Notes: generated from the sequence alone by a model not told the origin. A DNA stretch of 64,000 nt from Shewanella frigidimarina (GCF_003797125.1 NZ_RKKE01000007.1:124001-188000); one strand, 5' to 3'. Positions 35,208-44,782 are shown, counted from the stretch's first letter. Made by a program: numbers and translations.

Positions 35208-35771
35208 ATGAAATTAGCATCCGCATTACCGGTACTGTTTACCGTCTTCGCATTCTCAGCACCAGCATCTGCGGGCTGGTTAGACAACGTGGCCGAAATA
35301 ACTAAAAAACCAGTAACAGAACAAGCCAAAACCATTGCACAGTCTGAAACAATAGAACAATCGGAAACAACAGAGCAGTCAAGTGCTTTAGTCGGTAACG
35401 TTATGTCACAACTGGGGTTATCTCAAACCCAAGCTGAAGGCGGATTAGGCTCGCTACTTAGCTTGGCTCAAACCAATTTAGGTGAAAATGATTTTAGCCA
35501 ATTAAGCGACAGCATCCCTAATGCAGACGGTCTACTGGCTGCAGTTCCGGCATTATCATCAGACAGTGGTATGTCAGGATTATTATCACAAGCAGGTAAT
35601 TTAGGTTCTGCGTTACAAGGTAGCGCAATGGTATATGATGCTTTTGAAAAGCTTGGTATCTCAAAAGAATATATTACCCCTATGGTTGATATCGCTAAAA
35701 ACTATCTCCAACAGAGTGGTGGTGACGGTACAGTTGATTTATTAATGAAAGGCTTAGGTTCAGTCTTATAA
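35208..35771 (+). CDS. DUF2780 secreted protein (VcgC/VcgE-like)
   Basis: A 187-residue exported protein. The signal peptide covers 1-22 (ending ASA); a short QSETIEQSETTEQS repeat lies in the linker at about 43-60. The DUF2780 domain follows (QLGLSQTQAEGGLGSLLSLAQTNLG, and a C-terminal LGISKEYITPMVDIAKNYLQ). The family is common in Vibrio and Shewanella; role unknown. AAAGGACACTCATT precedes the ATG, and a strong terminator follows the stop. Confidence 0.8.
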   Translation: MKLASALPVLFTVFAFSAPASAGWLDNVAEITKKPVTEQAKTIAQSETIEQSETTEQSSALVGNVMSQLGLSQTQAEGGLGSLLSLAQTNLGENDFSQLSDSIPNADGLLAAVPALSSDSGMSGLLSQAGNLGSALQGSAMVYDAFEKLGISKEYITPMVDIAKNYLQQSGGDGTVDLLMKGLGSVL

Positions 35772-35825
35772 TCAAACTGTAAGACGGCATATCACCAGCC
35801 ATAACATCTTGCGTTAACATTATTT

Positions 35826-35859
35826 AATCCCAAGCCATTCGCTTGGGATTAGCATTTTT
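35826..35859 (+). terminator. Terminator of the DUF2780 gene
   Basis: AATCCCAAGC, loop CATTC, GCTTGGGATT, then AGCATTTTT: a perfect 10 bp stem with a T-rich end. Confidence 0.85.
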
Positions 35860-35900
35860 GCTAGCATAAAAAATGAATAGTAACATTGGACAGAATAATT

Positions 35901-36350
35901 ATGATCGCCAAACTAAAGCAATTTCTCCAATCTCATACTCAAGAAAGTAGCCCTGAAGATAAACAGCAAAACCTCAACCTTGCTGCGGCAACCCTATTGC
36001 AAGAGGTTGTGTACGCCGACGAAAATTTGGCTGCTGCTGAAGCTGCTTTACTGCCTGAAATGCTCATAAACACGTTAGGCATTAACTCAGAAGAAGCGAT
36101 AACCCTTATAGAAGAGGCAAAACAAAGCCGTAAAAATGCCACATCTCTATTTGAGTTTACCGCCGAAATTAATGCTCAATTTAGTATTGATGATAAACAA
36201 AAATTACTACTTTCAATGTGGCAATTAGCTTATTCCGATGGTGAATTGTCGCAATATGAAGACCAAATTATTCGTCGCACAGCTGATTTACTGCACTTAA
36301 AGCACAGTGAGCTGATTCAAATGCGCAATATCGCCATGGAAACGCGCTAA
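35901..36350 (+). CDS. TerB-like tellurite-resistance family protein
   Basis: A 149-residue cytoplasmic helical protein with a TerB/DjlA N-domain pattern: LNLAAATLLQEVVYADENLAAAE and LLLSMWQLAYSDGELSQYED with the acidic metal-binding positions, then IIRRTADLLHL. TerB proteins are membrane-associated metal sensors in stress responses; the exact role here is unknown. The ATG at 35901 is chosen over a TTG at 35886 that adds five residues. Confidence 0.78.
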   Translation: MIAKLKQFLQSHTQESSPEDKQQNLNLAAATLLQEVVYADENLAAAEAALLPEMLINTLGINSEEAITLIEEAKQSRKNATSLFEFTAEINAQFSIDDKQKLLLSMWQLAYSDGELSQYEDQIIRRTADLLHLKHSELIQMRNIAMETR

Positions 36351-36352
36351 AT

Positions 36353-36380
36353 AATAGCCAATTAGCCTTGGCTATTATTG
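36353..36380. terminator. Overlapping hairpin between TerB and yjeH
   Basis: AATAGCCAA and TTGGCTATT flank a 5-base loop immediately after the TerB stop. The hairpin covers the stop codon of the convergent gene and may serve both directions. Confidence 0.5.
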
Positions 36381-37645
36381 AGTAAATACTTACGCGTTAG
36401 GTGGGCTTTTTGCCACCACATAAAAGGGGCGACAACCAACACCAATACAATGGCGTAAATCATATTACTGCCCAGTGCGATGCCCAAACCAACACAAAAT
36501 AAACAACCTGCAATCACTAATGGTAGATACCGCTTGCTGAGTAACTTAGCCGCAGACAACATCGCTAATAAGTAAATAATCACAAACACGCCATTACTCC
36601 AAGCGATTAAGTCTTCTAATTCTTGAGTGCTATAAAAGGTCACGATAATCACCACCGCCATGGCACCCAAAATGGCAAACAAGGCTCTAAACGGCACACC
36701 GTGTGGGTTTAATTTATCAAAATAGCGCGGCAAAATGCCCTCTTTACTGAAGCTCCACAATAAACGTGCGGCACTAGCAGCATACACATTCACTGTTGCT
36801 AACCCGCTGGCGATGCCCAATACTCCGATGATATACGCGCCATATCCGCCCAAAAAAGTATTCGATAATAAATAATCAAACGCCGATATCATCGCTAAGC
36901 CATCACCTTCTGTTGGTACCATTAGCAATAAAAAAGTACAGGCTAAATAAATAACGCCCACTAATACGGTGCCCATCATCATTGCAGGCAACAAATCTTT
37001 ATCGGGTTGGCGAAAGTCGCTGGCAAGATGTGTCATGGCTTCAATACCCAGAAAACTCCAAAAACCAATACCCATTGCCAACATCACGCCACTAAATTGC
37101 GGATGGCTACTGTGTGCAAAGGTTTCTAACTGATCGACGTTTAATCCGCTGGCACCAAATAATATTGCTACTACCGATACAATCAATAAGGTTAATGCAA
37201 ACTGTAATTTTGCCGACACCTGAATACCTTTAATATTCAGCAGCAATAACACAGCCACAATCAATAACTCTGCAACTAATTGACCTAGCCCAGAAATTGA
37301 TATCAATGCTTCTAAAAATTGAAAGGTCATTAAAATTGCAGCAGGCGCGCCGATGGGGATCACTAATAAAAAGATCAGCCCGATAGTTCGACCCGCTGTA
37401 GCACCAAATGCTTTTTCTATAAAATAAGCAGGACCAGCAGCATGTGGGAATCGACTCGCTAACAAGCCAAATACTAATGCGACCGGGATAATTGCTACCG
37501 TTAATAATAACCATGCTAATAGTGAACCAGAGCCCGCTACCTCAATGGTCATTTGCGGTAAAATAAATACCCCTGTGCCTAGCAATGTGGTGGCCATTAA
37601 GCCAGCACCTTGCCAGCGTCCTATTGTTGCGGTCATTTGATTCAT
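36362..37645 (-). CDS. yjeH: APC-family amino-acid exporter, YjeH-like
   Basis: A 427-residue, about 12-helix amino acid-polyamine-organocation transporter. It starts with GAGLMATTLLGTGVFILPQM and has HAAGPAYFIEKAFGA, close to E. coli YjeH, an exporter of methionine and branched-chain amino acids. The divergent Lrp/AsnC regulator 128 bases away supports an amino-acid exporter controlled by its substrate. The symbol follows that resemblance; other APC permeases are possible. Confidence 0.78.
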   Translation of the reverse strand: MNQMTATIGRWQGAGLMATTLLGTGVFILPQMTIEVAGSGSLLAWLLLTVAIIPVALVFGLLASRFPHAAGPAYFIEKAFGATAGRTIGLIFLLVIPIGAPAAILMTFQFLEALISISGLGQLVAELLIVAVLLLLNIKGIQVSAKLQFALTLLIVSVVAILFGASGLNVDQLETFAHSSHPQFSGVMLAMGIGFWSFLGIEAMTHLASDFRQPDKDLLPAMMMGTVLVGVIYLACTFLLLMVPTEGDGLAMISAFDYLLSNTFLGGYGAYIIGVLGIASGLATVNVYAASAARLLWSFSKEGILPRYFDKLNPHGVPFRALFAILGAMAVVIIVTFYSTQELEDLIAWSNGVFVIIYLLAMLSAAKLLSKRYLPLVIAGCLFCVGLGIALGSNMIYAIVLVLVVAPFMWWQKAHLTRKYLLNNSQG

Positions 37646-37742
37646 TATCTTATTCTTGCTGTGATATATTACGATATTATAAGGCCAAACAGTAAAACAT
37701 TCTGCGGGTTAGTGAGCTCAAGCTGCCTTACTAAACCGACAA

Positions 37743-37773
37743 TATGACGGATTAAAGGCAACTTTCCGTCATA
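37743..37773. promoter_or_regulatory. Perfect inverted repeat at the Lrp/AsnC start
   Basis: TATGACGGA at 37743-37751 and TCCGTCATA at 37765-37773 are exact 9-base inverted arms. The second arm ends directly before the ATG of the regulator. Candidate autoregulatory operator or leader hairpin covering the ribosome site. Confidence 0.5.
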
Positions 37774-38247
37774 ATGACAGAACGTAGCTGTGACACACAA
37801 TTATCGGGATATAAATCATTGGATAAATTTGATAAAGCGATTATAAACGAATTACGCCACAATGCTCGACAGAGTATTTCGTTTATTGCTGAGCAAGTGA
37901 GTTTGTCGCGTAGTGCTGTAACCGAACGAATTAAGAAATTAGAACAAACGGGTGTTATCCGTGGTTATCAGGTTTTACTGAGTGAGTCGCAAAAACAAGG
38001 TGTGTCGGCATACTTTGAAATTCAACATCGTTGCGCCCGCTGCGCCGAAGTCATCCATATTTTCACCACCATACCGGAAGTGATAACTTGCCAAGGCATT
38101 ACTGGCGACATGGACTTATTGGTTTATGTGCATGCAAATTCAATGCAACGATTGCATGAGATCCGTGAATTTATTGATGCTCAAGCTGACATCGTCAAAA
38201 TTAAAACTCATGTGGTCATGAGCGAATGGATTAACAATCAAGCCTAA
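37774..38247 (+). CDS. Lrp/AsnC family transcriptional regulator
   Basis: A 157-residue feast/famine regulator. The N-terminal helix-turn-helix is at about 17-65 (LDKFDKAIINELRHNARQSI then VSLSRSAVTERIKKLEQTGV), followed by the RAM/AsnC ligand-binding domain at 75-150. It is divergent from the YjeH-like exporter, which it likely controls in response to an amino acid. The start is not certain; a TTG at 37819 would remove 15 N-terminal residues and free the inverted repeat from the immediate start. Confidence 0.82.
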   Translation: MTERSCDTQLSGYKSLDKFDKAIINELRHNARQSISFIAEQVSLSRSAVTERIKKLEQTGVIRGYQVLLSESQKQGVSAYFEIQHRCARCAEVIHIFTTIPEVITCQGITGDMDLLVYVHANSMQRLHEIREFIDAQADIVKIKTHVVMSEWINNQA

Positions 38248-38248
38248 A

Positions 38249-38272
38249 AAAGCTCTGTATAGACAGAGCTTA
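38249..38272 (+). terminator. Hairpin downstream of the Lrp/AsnC gene
   Basis: AAGCTCTGT, loop ATAG, ACAGAGCTT: a perfect 9 bp stem directly after the stop, also oriented to block reading from the convergent HDOD gene. Confidence 0.65.
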
Positions 38273-38295
38273 ATGGTTAAGAGTGTTAACTGTAA

Positions 38296-39129
38296 CTAGG
38301 CTAATTGCTTACCTATTTCTAGCCCTTTACCTCTTAACTCAAGGAGCTTCTCGCCTAGCCCAGCCATATCCATTTTGATCATACCCGCTTTGTTATTAGT
38401 GATGGCTGCCAACCAAGCGGTAAAAGATTCATCATCTCGTTGATCATTCCAATGTGCAAATACCTCGTGCGACAAATAGATAACGGCAGCCAACTTAGAA
38501 GCTGGCTTAGCATTAAGCGGTTCACGTTGATATTCGATCCCTTGTACTAGAGCCGGAGTAAATTTCCATGTTTTAGCAAGTAAGGCACCAACAGAGGGTG
38601 AGTCAAAACCTAACAAGCTCGTTTCAAGCTTTTGCTTATCAGCCCCTTCAGCGACAGCAGCTCTAATTTGTGCTGAAATCGAAGGCTCAACAAAAGCGAT
38701 TAGCAAATCACCAATATTGTGTAAAATTGCGCATGTAAAAGCTTCATCTGGTGCGACGCCACAACGTTTGGCTACTTCTTGCGCATACAGGGCGACTTCA
38801 AAAGTTTCACCCCAGAATTCGGCTAAATCGATACCTTCTACATCAGGAATAGCACCAATAACCGCAGAAGCAATCACCAACGTTCGCAACGTTTGCATAC
38901 CTAAACGAATCACAGCTTCGTCAATCGAACCTACTTCACGACTGCGACCAAAATGAGCTGAATTAGCTAATCTCAATACTCTAGCGCTGATAAGGGGATC
39001 TTGGGCCACTTTGGCAGAAATGCTCTTAACGGTGGTATTTTCATTATTAACCGCATCTAACAATTCACTAACGGCTTTGGGTAAACGAGGTAACTCATCA
39101 ACTCTTTTTAATAATGCAGCAGATTCCAT
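38296..39129 (-). CDS. HDOD domain protein
   Basis: A 277-residue protein with one HDOD domain (about 10-210): LPRLPKAVSELLDAVNNENT at the N terminus, DPLISARVLRLANSAHFG, and the HD-like region FTCAILHNIGDLLIAF, where the catalytic His-Asp pair is degenerate. HDOD proteins are signalling adaptors in motility, biofilm or stress responses rather than hydrolases. AAGGACC precedes the ATG. It is divergent from menD and has no partner gene here. Confidence 0.82.
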   Translation of the reverse strand: MESAALLKRVDELPRLPKAVSELLDAVNNENTTVKSISAKVAQDPLISARVLRLANSAHFGRSREVGSIDEAVIRLGMQTLRTLVIASAVIGAIPDVEGIDLAEFWGETFEVALYAQEVAKRCGVAPDEAFTCAILHNIGDLLIAFVEPSISAQIRAAVAEGADKQKLETSLLGFDSPSVGALLAKTWKFTPALVQGIEYQREPLNAKPASKLAAVIYLSHEVFAHWNDQRDDESFTAWLAAITNNKAGMIKMDMAGLGEKLLELRGKGLEIGKQLA

Positions 39130-39349
39130 ATTCCGAAGGTCCTTGTTATTGTTTTTAATACTATAAATAAATCATATTAACAACATTAGCACAACATAAA
39201 TAAAACAAGAGAGAATAAGGCTGATATTTGATTGTAACCTTAACAGCTTATTTCGCAGGTTTCGGATAAAAATCTGCGCTAAATCTTAGATATAACGCTA
39301 ACTTGGCGTTACACTAATATTCGTTTATTTATTTGTAATATGAGCCAAT

Positions 39350-41089
39350 ATGCAACAACAGACCAGCGCCGATATGAATTTGTTATGGGGTCAATTGATC
39401 TTGGAAGAGCTTGCACGCTTAGGGGTTAAGCATGTGTGTATGGCACCAGGTTCTCGCTCAACTCCGCTAACATTGGCCGCTGCTAGTCAAACCCAGCTCA
39501 CTCGTCATATTCATTTTGACGAGCGTGGTTTAGGGTTTATGGCCCTTGGACTGGCAAAAGCCAGCAATGCGCCAGTCGCCATCATTACCACTTCAGGCAC
39601 AGCCGTGGCCAATCTTTATCCGGCCATTGTTGAGGCGTGGCTAACCCATGTGCCACTGATTATTCTATCTGGTGACAGACCACCAGAGCTGATTGATTGT
39701 GGCGCGAATCAAGCGATTATTCAGCCCGCTATTTTTGCTCAATATGCTAAGCAAGTTAATTTACCAACGCCTGATCTTGGTTATCCGGCTAATGCATTAT
39801 TGAGTACTATCGATCATGCTTTAGCTAATCAACATCAGCCGGTACACATAAACTGCATGTACCGTGAGCCGCTATACCCTACAGAATTGGTGACATTGGC
39901 TCACGTAAAAAAAACCGCGAGCTTTACAACTGCAACCTATCTTGCGCCATTAAACCAATGGTTTGAAAACACTAAACCACTGACACGCTATGCTAGCCTA
40001 ACGAGTGCTGAGTTACCGACTACAGACACCTTAATGCGCTTTGTTCATGGTAAAGGTGTGATAGTGGTTGGCACCTTAGCTCCTGAAGATAATCCACAGC
40101 AAATCGTCGCGTTAGCGCAAAAACTTGGCTGGCCAGTATTGGTTGATGCACAATCACAGTTGCGTCAGCATCCAGGCGTAATCGGCCACGTTGACCAATT
40201 ATTATTAAACCCGAAAGCCAACAAACAACTCGAACAAGCTGAGCGGATATTAGTCTTTGGTGGTCGTTTCATTTCCAAACGATTACTTCAATATATTGCC
40301 CAACAATCCTGGCATAGCTACTGGCATGTCGTTAAACACGGGGATCGTTTAGACCCGACCCATCAGTCTAAAGAGTTTTATCAAGCAAGTGTTCAAGCGG
40401 TATGCCAATTACCTTGGCCGCGATCATCACAAGCCAACTGGGCATTACAGTTATTACCGTTAAATGAGTCATTAGAGTCGCTGTTTAAGCAACAAATCGA
40501 CAATACAACCTTTGGTGAAGCCCAAGTCGTGCGCGCCATAGCATTGGCTCAATCAGATCAACATATACTGTTTATCGGTAATAGTTTACCTATTAGGCTC
40601 TACGATATGTATGCGCCAATTGCGACCAACACACCGGCAATTTATACCAACCGAGGGGCATCGGGCATCGATGGATTAATTGCCACAGCTTGTGGCGTAG
40701 CCGCAGATAAAAATGCACCTACAACCCTAGTGATGGGCGACCTATCCTGTTTGCATGATTTCAATTCTCTGGCACTGCTAAAACAAATGACTCAACCATT
40801 TGTGCTAGTTATTATTAACAATGATGGCGGTAATATTTTTAATTTGTTGCCTGTACCCAATGAAAGCCTACGCAATGACTTTTATCGATTAAGCCACGGT
40901 CTAGAGTTTGGCTATGGCGCCGCCATGTTTGGTTTAGCCTATCGGCAAGCAGATGATATTGAGTCGTTTAATCAGGCCTACCAAGAAGCATTTGAGTTTA
41001 ATTGTGCCTCAGTGATTGAAGTCAATGTCAGCCCAACTCAAGCCAGCGATCAAATAACACAAATCAGTCAATGGGTGAAACAACACTAA
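39350..41089 (+). CDS. menD: SEPHCHC synthase MenD
   Basis: A 579-residue thiamine-diphosphate enzyme that adds succinic semialdehyde from 2-oxoglutarate to isochorismate in menaquinone biosynthesis. Motifs are MAPGSRSTPLTLAAAS near the N terminus, SGTAVANLYPAIVEA, LSGDRPPELIDCGANQAI and the TPP/Mg site in the C-terminal domain (MGDLSCLHDFNS … INNDGGNIF). It is the first gene of the menD-H-C-E operon; menF and menB are not in this window. Its end overlaps menH by one base. A start at 39374 is possible. Confidence 0.92.
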   Translation: MQQQTSADMNLLWGQLILEELARLGVKHVCMAPGSRSTPLTLAAASQTQLTRHIHFDERGLGFMALGLAKASNAPVAIITTSGTAVANLYPAIVEAWLTHVPLIILSGDRPPELIDCGANQAIIQPAIFAQYAKQVNLPTPDLGYPANALLSTIDHALANQHQPVHINCMYREPLYPTELVTLAHVKKTASFTTATYLAPLNQWFENTKPLTRYASLTSAELPTTDTLMRFVHGKGVIVVGTLAPEDNPQQIVALAQKLGWPVLVDAQSQLRQHPGVIGHVDQLLLNPKANKQLEQAERILVFGGRFISKRLLQYIAQQSWHSYWHVVKHGDRLDPTHQSKEFYQASVQAVCQLPWPRSSQANWALQLLPLNESLESLFKQQIDNTTFGEAQVVRAIALAQSDQHILFIGNSLPIRLYDMYAPIATNTPAIYTNRGASGIDGLIATACGVAADKNAPTTLVMGDLSCLHDFNSLALLKQMTQPFVLVIINNDGGNIFNLLPVPNESLRNDFYRLSHGLEFGYGAAMFGLAYRQADDIESFNQAYQEAFEFNCASVIEVNVSPTQASDQITQISQWVKQH

Positions 41090-41901
41090 TGGTAATGATC
41101 CGTCGCTTTGGCCAACCACAGTTACCGGCATTATTAATGCTACATGGTTTTTTGGGCAGCAAAGACGACTGGTCTATTTTAATGCCGCGCTTAAGCCAAT
41201 ATTTCCATTGTATTTGCATTGATTTACCGGGCCATGGCGCTAACGAAGACACCTTAGATTCACCAGGGTTACACCAAGCGGCCGAACTTATTGTCAGAAG
41301 AATGCATAGCATGGGTTATATGCAGTTTCATTTATTGGGTTACTCACTAGGCGGACGAATAGCGCTGCATATTGCAGATGGTTATGCTGATTCACTCTTG
41401 AGCTTAACGCTCGAATCCGCTCATCCAGGCTTGCAAGATGCTCAGCAACAAGCCGCGCGAGCCAAAAGCGATAATATCTGGGCGAAAAAACTACAGCATT
41501 TACCCATAGCGGACTTTCTCGCTCTTTGGTATCAACAAGCAGTTTTTAACGACTTGAGCGAAGCTCAAAAACAACAACTCATTGCCATACGCCGTAGCAA
41601 TGATCCACAACGCCTCGCCAATTGTTACATAACAACGTCTCTTAGTTTGCAGCAAGACTGCCGCACCGTACTTGAGCCGCTAAAGTGTCCATGTCATTTT
41701 ATGTATGGGGTTGATGACAAAAAGTTTGCTCAGGTGGCTATAGATTGGCAGGCGACACTGGCAGAGTCTGGTTTAGGCACTTTGCAGTTACATCCTTTGC
41801 ACGCCGCGGGACATAATATTCACAGCCTGCATCCTCAATTGTTTACCGACACCTTACTGGCGTTATTGTGCCTAGATCCGCTAACGGATCCAAAGGAGTA
41901 A
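41089..41901 (+). CDS. menH: SHCHC synthase MenH
   Basis: A 270-residue alpha/beta hydrolase that eliminates pyruvate from SEPHCHC to give SHCHC. The nucleophile is S86 in LLGYSLGGRIAL; HGFLGSKDDW near the N terminus forms the oxyanion region, and the catalytic His is in HAAGHNIHS near the end. The start at 41089 overlaps the menD stop (TAATG). It is followed by AAGGAG and menC. Confidence 0.9.
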   Translation: MVMIRRFGQPQLPALLMLHGFLGSKDDWSILMPRLSQYFHCICIDLPGHGANEDTLDSPGLHQAAELIVRRMHSMGYMQFHLLGYSLGGRIALHIADGYADSLLSLTLESAHPGLQDAQQQAARAKSDNIWAKKLQHLPIADFLALWYQQAVFNDLSEAQKQQLIAIRRSNDPQRLANCYITTSLSLQQDCRTVLEPLKCPCHFMYGVDDKKFAQVAIDWQATLAESGLGTLQLHPLHAAGHNIHSLHPQLFTDTLLALLCLDPLTDPKE

Positions 41902-41903
41902 CA

Positions 41904-42998
41904 ATGTCATCAGATAACTTAACGATAATCAGCTGTACTCTGTATCAATATCAAATTGAACTCAATCCTAGTTTACCAGTAGGTATACAACGAATCGATA
42001 TTCGTAAAGGGCTAGTGCTTGCTACCCAGCTCAATAATCAACAAACGGCTTGGGTTGAAATAGCCCCATTATCAGGCCTCGATATTGATAACCAACCGAT
42101 AACAGGGTTTAGCCAAGAGTCGCTTGATGAGGTGACATCACAACTGCTGCAAGTATTACCGAATTTTATCGATCAACCCTTAGTGATTTTAGCCAATATT
42201 GCCGAGCAGATATCGCTGCCATCATTGGCATTTTCATTAAGCTTATTGCATGCAAAACTAACCGATAAATTACCTGTTCGCATCGAAAACCCACAGACTC
42301 AGTTAGCAGTGGTGCCATTACTTTATGATGGAATGTCAGCACACGTTATTACTCAAAAGTTACAGACACTGACCAGCATCAACAGCGTAAAAATTAAAGT
42401 CGCTCAAACCAGTATGGCGAGCGAAATTCAATTTATTTATCAAGTGTTGGCAATAGCACCGCATGTAACATTACGCTTAGATGCTAATCGTGGTTTTAGC
42501 ATTGAACAGGCTATCGACTTTTTAGCTTGTTTACCAAAACACAAAATTGAATACATTGAAGAGCCATGTATTAACCCCAGTGACAATGCCCAAATATACC
42601 GGCAATTGGGAATAAAATATGCCTTAGATGAGTCATTGAATTCATCTCAATTTGATCTCGATTTAGCATTACAGCAACCCGGTTTAGGCGCATTTATTAT
42701 CAAACCCATGTTATTGGGTTCTCTGGAAAAATTGCAAAATATGATTAGCCAAGCTCATCTTGCTGGTGTGCGTTGTATTTTAAGTTCAAGCTTAGAAGCT
42801 GACCTCGGTATCAGCGACTTACGCATAGTGAGCCAGGCACTCACGCCAGATGAATCACCAGGCTTAGATACTTTGAGCGCTTTTAGCAAACCCGTGTTGT
42901 TAGCAACCTCTGAGTTTTCTCCGCGGCTAAATCATCAAGTGTTGCAATTACTGACTCACATCGGCCAGCCACAAGACTCTGGCGAGGCAGGTATATAA
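41904..42998 (+). CDS. menC: o-Succinylbenzoate synthase MenC
   Basis: A 364-residue enolase-superfamily enzyme that dehydrates SHCHC to o-succinylbenzoate. The catalytic KxK is in SVKIKVAQT; metal ligands follow in LRLDANRGF, EYIEEPC and ALDESL, and the second lysine in FIIKPMLLG. AAGGAG lies five bases before the ATG at 41904; the frame reaching back to 41868 starts inside menH. The stop overlaps menE by one base. Confidence 0.9.
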   Translation: MSSDNLTIISCTLYQYQIELNPSLPVGIQRIDIRKGLVLATQLNNQQTAWVEIAPLSGLDIDNQPITGFSQESLDEVTSQLLQVLPNFIDQPLVILANIAEQISLPSLAFSLSLLHAKLTDKLPVRIENPQTQLAVVPLLYDGMSAHVITQKLQTLTSINSVKIKVAQTSMASEIQFIYQVLAIAPHVTLRLDANRGFSIEQAIDFLACLPKHKIEYIEEPCINPSDNAQIYRQLGIKYALDESLNSSQFDLDLALQQPGLGAFIIKPMLLGSLEKLQNMISQAHLAGVRCILSSSLEADLGISDLRIVSQALTPDESPGLDTLSAFSKPVLLATSEFSPRLNHQVLQLLTHIGQPQDSGEAGI

Positions 42999-44533
42999 TG
43001 ATGTCACCTTTACATCAAGCAGCATTAAATCATCCAGATGCTATTGCTATTGAAGGTCGCCATGAAGCCATCGATCCAAGCATCACTACTTGCAACAATA
43101 CATGCACCACTACTCGCGTCAGTTATATTCAGTTAAGTTGTTTAGTTCACTGTGTAGTGCAACAATTACAATCTCAAGGTGTTAAGCATGGCGATATTGT
43201 GGCTTGTTTGTCACACAATAATCTTGAAATGATTTACCTATATTGGGCATGCATTGATGCAGGATGGATATTTTTACCTTTGTCACCTCGATTGGCTGAT
43301 GTGCAAATTAATCAGCTTATCAAACGCTTTGATCTCCAATGGTTATGGACCGATAACGTTAGCAGAAAAACCGCGATTGAGATTGCCAACTGGCTCGATA
43401 TTGAACTGCCTCAAAAAGTAGATCAACTAATCAGCCAAGCTGTTGAGGTATCACCGCATCAAGCTTCCAATATTATTCTCACATCTGGTTCAAGTGGAAC
43501 CCCCAAAGCTGCGGTACATTGCTTAACGAACCATTTGAGCAGCGCAAAAGGGGCTGCAACGTTTATTGCTTTAGCACCTTCTGATGCTTGGCTATTATCG
43601 TTACCACTGTTTCATATTGGTGGCTTGGCCATTATTCATCGTTGCACTTTGGCTGGAGCCTGCATTGTATTGCGAGATCCCGCATTAACACTGGCCGAAC
43701 AACTTACAAGTAGCCATATCACCCATGTGTCATTAGTGCCAACCCAAGCGATACAGATACTCCGGCAACATCCCGCAGCGTTTACCAATATAAGTGCATT
43801 ACTGTTGGGCGGTGGCGTTATAGAGCCCACACTTATTGATGCACTACAACATCTACATATTAACGCTTACACCAGCTATGGTATGACAGAGATGAGCTCG
43901 CAAATTACCACCGCTAAAGCCAATTTATTAGGCCATCATGGTTGTCCTTTGCCTTCAAGACAACTGAGGTTGAAAGACGGGGTTATTTGGGTAAAAGGTG
44001 AGTGTTTATTTTTAGGCTATTTAACCGACCAGGGGTTAAGCTTGCCATTAGATGATCAAGGCTGGTTTTGTACCCACGACAAAGGACAACTAGATCTAGA
44101 GGGGCAACTGAGTATTTTAGGTCGTATGGATAACATGTTTATTTGTGGCGGTGAGAACATTCATCCAGAACAACTTGAAGCGGTGTTATTAACCCATCCT
44201 AATGTCGCACAAGCAATTGTATTTGCCATAGACGATATAATTTTCGGTCACTTACCTGCTGCCATTATTGATTATTGTGTCGCAGATAATAATACTAATG
44301 CAATTGGACTCGAAACCGTTAATGCCAAAGCTGCTGATTTAAATGGTGTTAATATCGATAACATCAACTTGCAGCTGAGTCAGTTAGTTGAATCAACTTT
44401 GGCGCGTTTCAAGCGACCAAGACAATTTTTTGGTTGGCCAAAAGACATCGTCTCCAGTGGCTTAAAAGTGCCAAGAAAAAGCATCATCAACGCAATTCAA
44501 ACCCAGATAGACGCCACAAAAACAGCCTCATAA
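42998..44533 (+). CDS. menE: o-Succinylbenzoate-CoA ligase MenE
   Basis: A 511-residue adenylate-forming ligase that activates o-succinylbenzoate with ATP and CoA. The P loop ILTSGSSGTPKAA, the SYGMTEMSSQ motif and CGGENIHPEQLEAVL of the C-terminal domain are intact; the final lysine is in SSGLKVPRKS. A ~25-residue insertion near 420-445 (IGLETVNAKAADLNGVNIDN) is not typical. Last gene of the men operon. An ATG at 43001 is an alternative start. Confidence 0.9.
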   Translation: MMSPLHQAALNHPDAIAIEGRHEAIDPSITTCNNTCTTTRVSYIQLSCLVHCVVQQLQSQGVKHGDIVACLSHNNLEMIYLYWACIDAGWIFLPLSPRLADVQINQLIKRFDLQWLWTDNVSRKTAIEIANWLDIELPQKVDQLISQAVEVSPHQASNIILTSGSSGTPKAAVHCLTNHLSSAKGAATFIALAPSDAWLLSLPLFHIGGLAIIHRCTLAGACIVLRDPALTLAEQLTSSHITHVSLVPTQAIQILRQHPAAFTNISALLLGGGVIEPTLIDALQHLHINAYTSYGMTEMSSQITTAKANLLGHHGCPLPSRQLRLKDGVIWVKGECLFLGYLTDQGLSLPLDDQGWFCTHDKGQLDLEGQLSILGRMDNMFICGGENIHPEQLEAVLLTHPNVAQAIVFAIDDIIFGHLPAAIIDYCVADNNTNAIGLETVNAKAADLNGVNIDNINLQLSQLVESTLARFKRPRQFFGWPKDIVSSGLKVPRKSIINAIQTQIDATKTAS

Positions 44534-44559
44534 TGACTGTGCTCAATAACGATTAACCT

Positions 44560-44682
44560 ATGAATTACTTCGGTTCATTTGATTATGCTAAATTCGCTTA
44601 TTCGAAATTGGCCTACACGAAATTGGCTAGCTCTAAATTGAATGGACGTAAATTGGAACACTCTAAGTTAAAAATCAATTAA
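44560..44682 (+). CDS. Possible 40-residue pentapeptide-like protein
   Basis: A short open frame 27 bases after menE. Its product has a five-residue period with KL or KF at each repeat (AKFAY, SKLAY, TKLAS, SKLNG, RKLEH, SKLKI), visible in the DNA as AAATTGG-like words every 15 bases. This resembles a miniature pentapeptide-repeat protein, but only six repeats exist and no good ribosome site is seen. It may instead be a remnant of a longer repeat gene. It lies before the terminator shared with rpoH. Confidence 0.35.
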   Translation: MNYFGSFDYAKFAYSKLAYTKLASSKLNGRKLEHSKLKIN

Positions 44683-44730
44683 TTAATGCTCATAAAATTG
44701 CGTCGCCAAATCATCAAATTTAAGCCATAA

Positions 44731-44754
44731 AAAAACCTGCCGTAGCAGGTTTTA
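44731..44754. terminator. Terminator of rpoH (and menE side)
   Basis: AAACCTGC, loop CGTA, GCAGGTTT: a perfect stem; on the minus strand it is followed by a run of T for rpoH. About 30 bases past the rpoH stop. Confidence 0.8.
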
Positions 44755-44782
44755 ATCTATCAGAATCGAATGCGCTGGAGAG

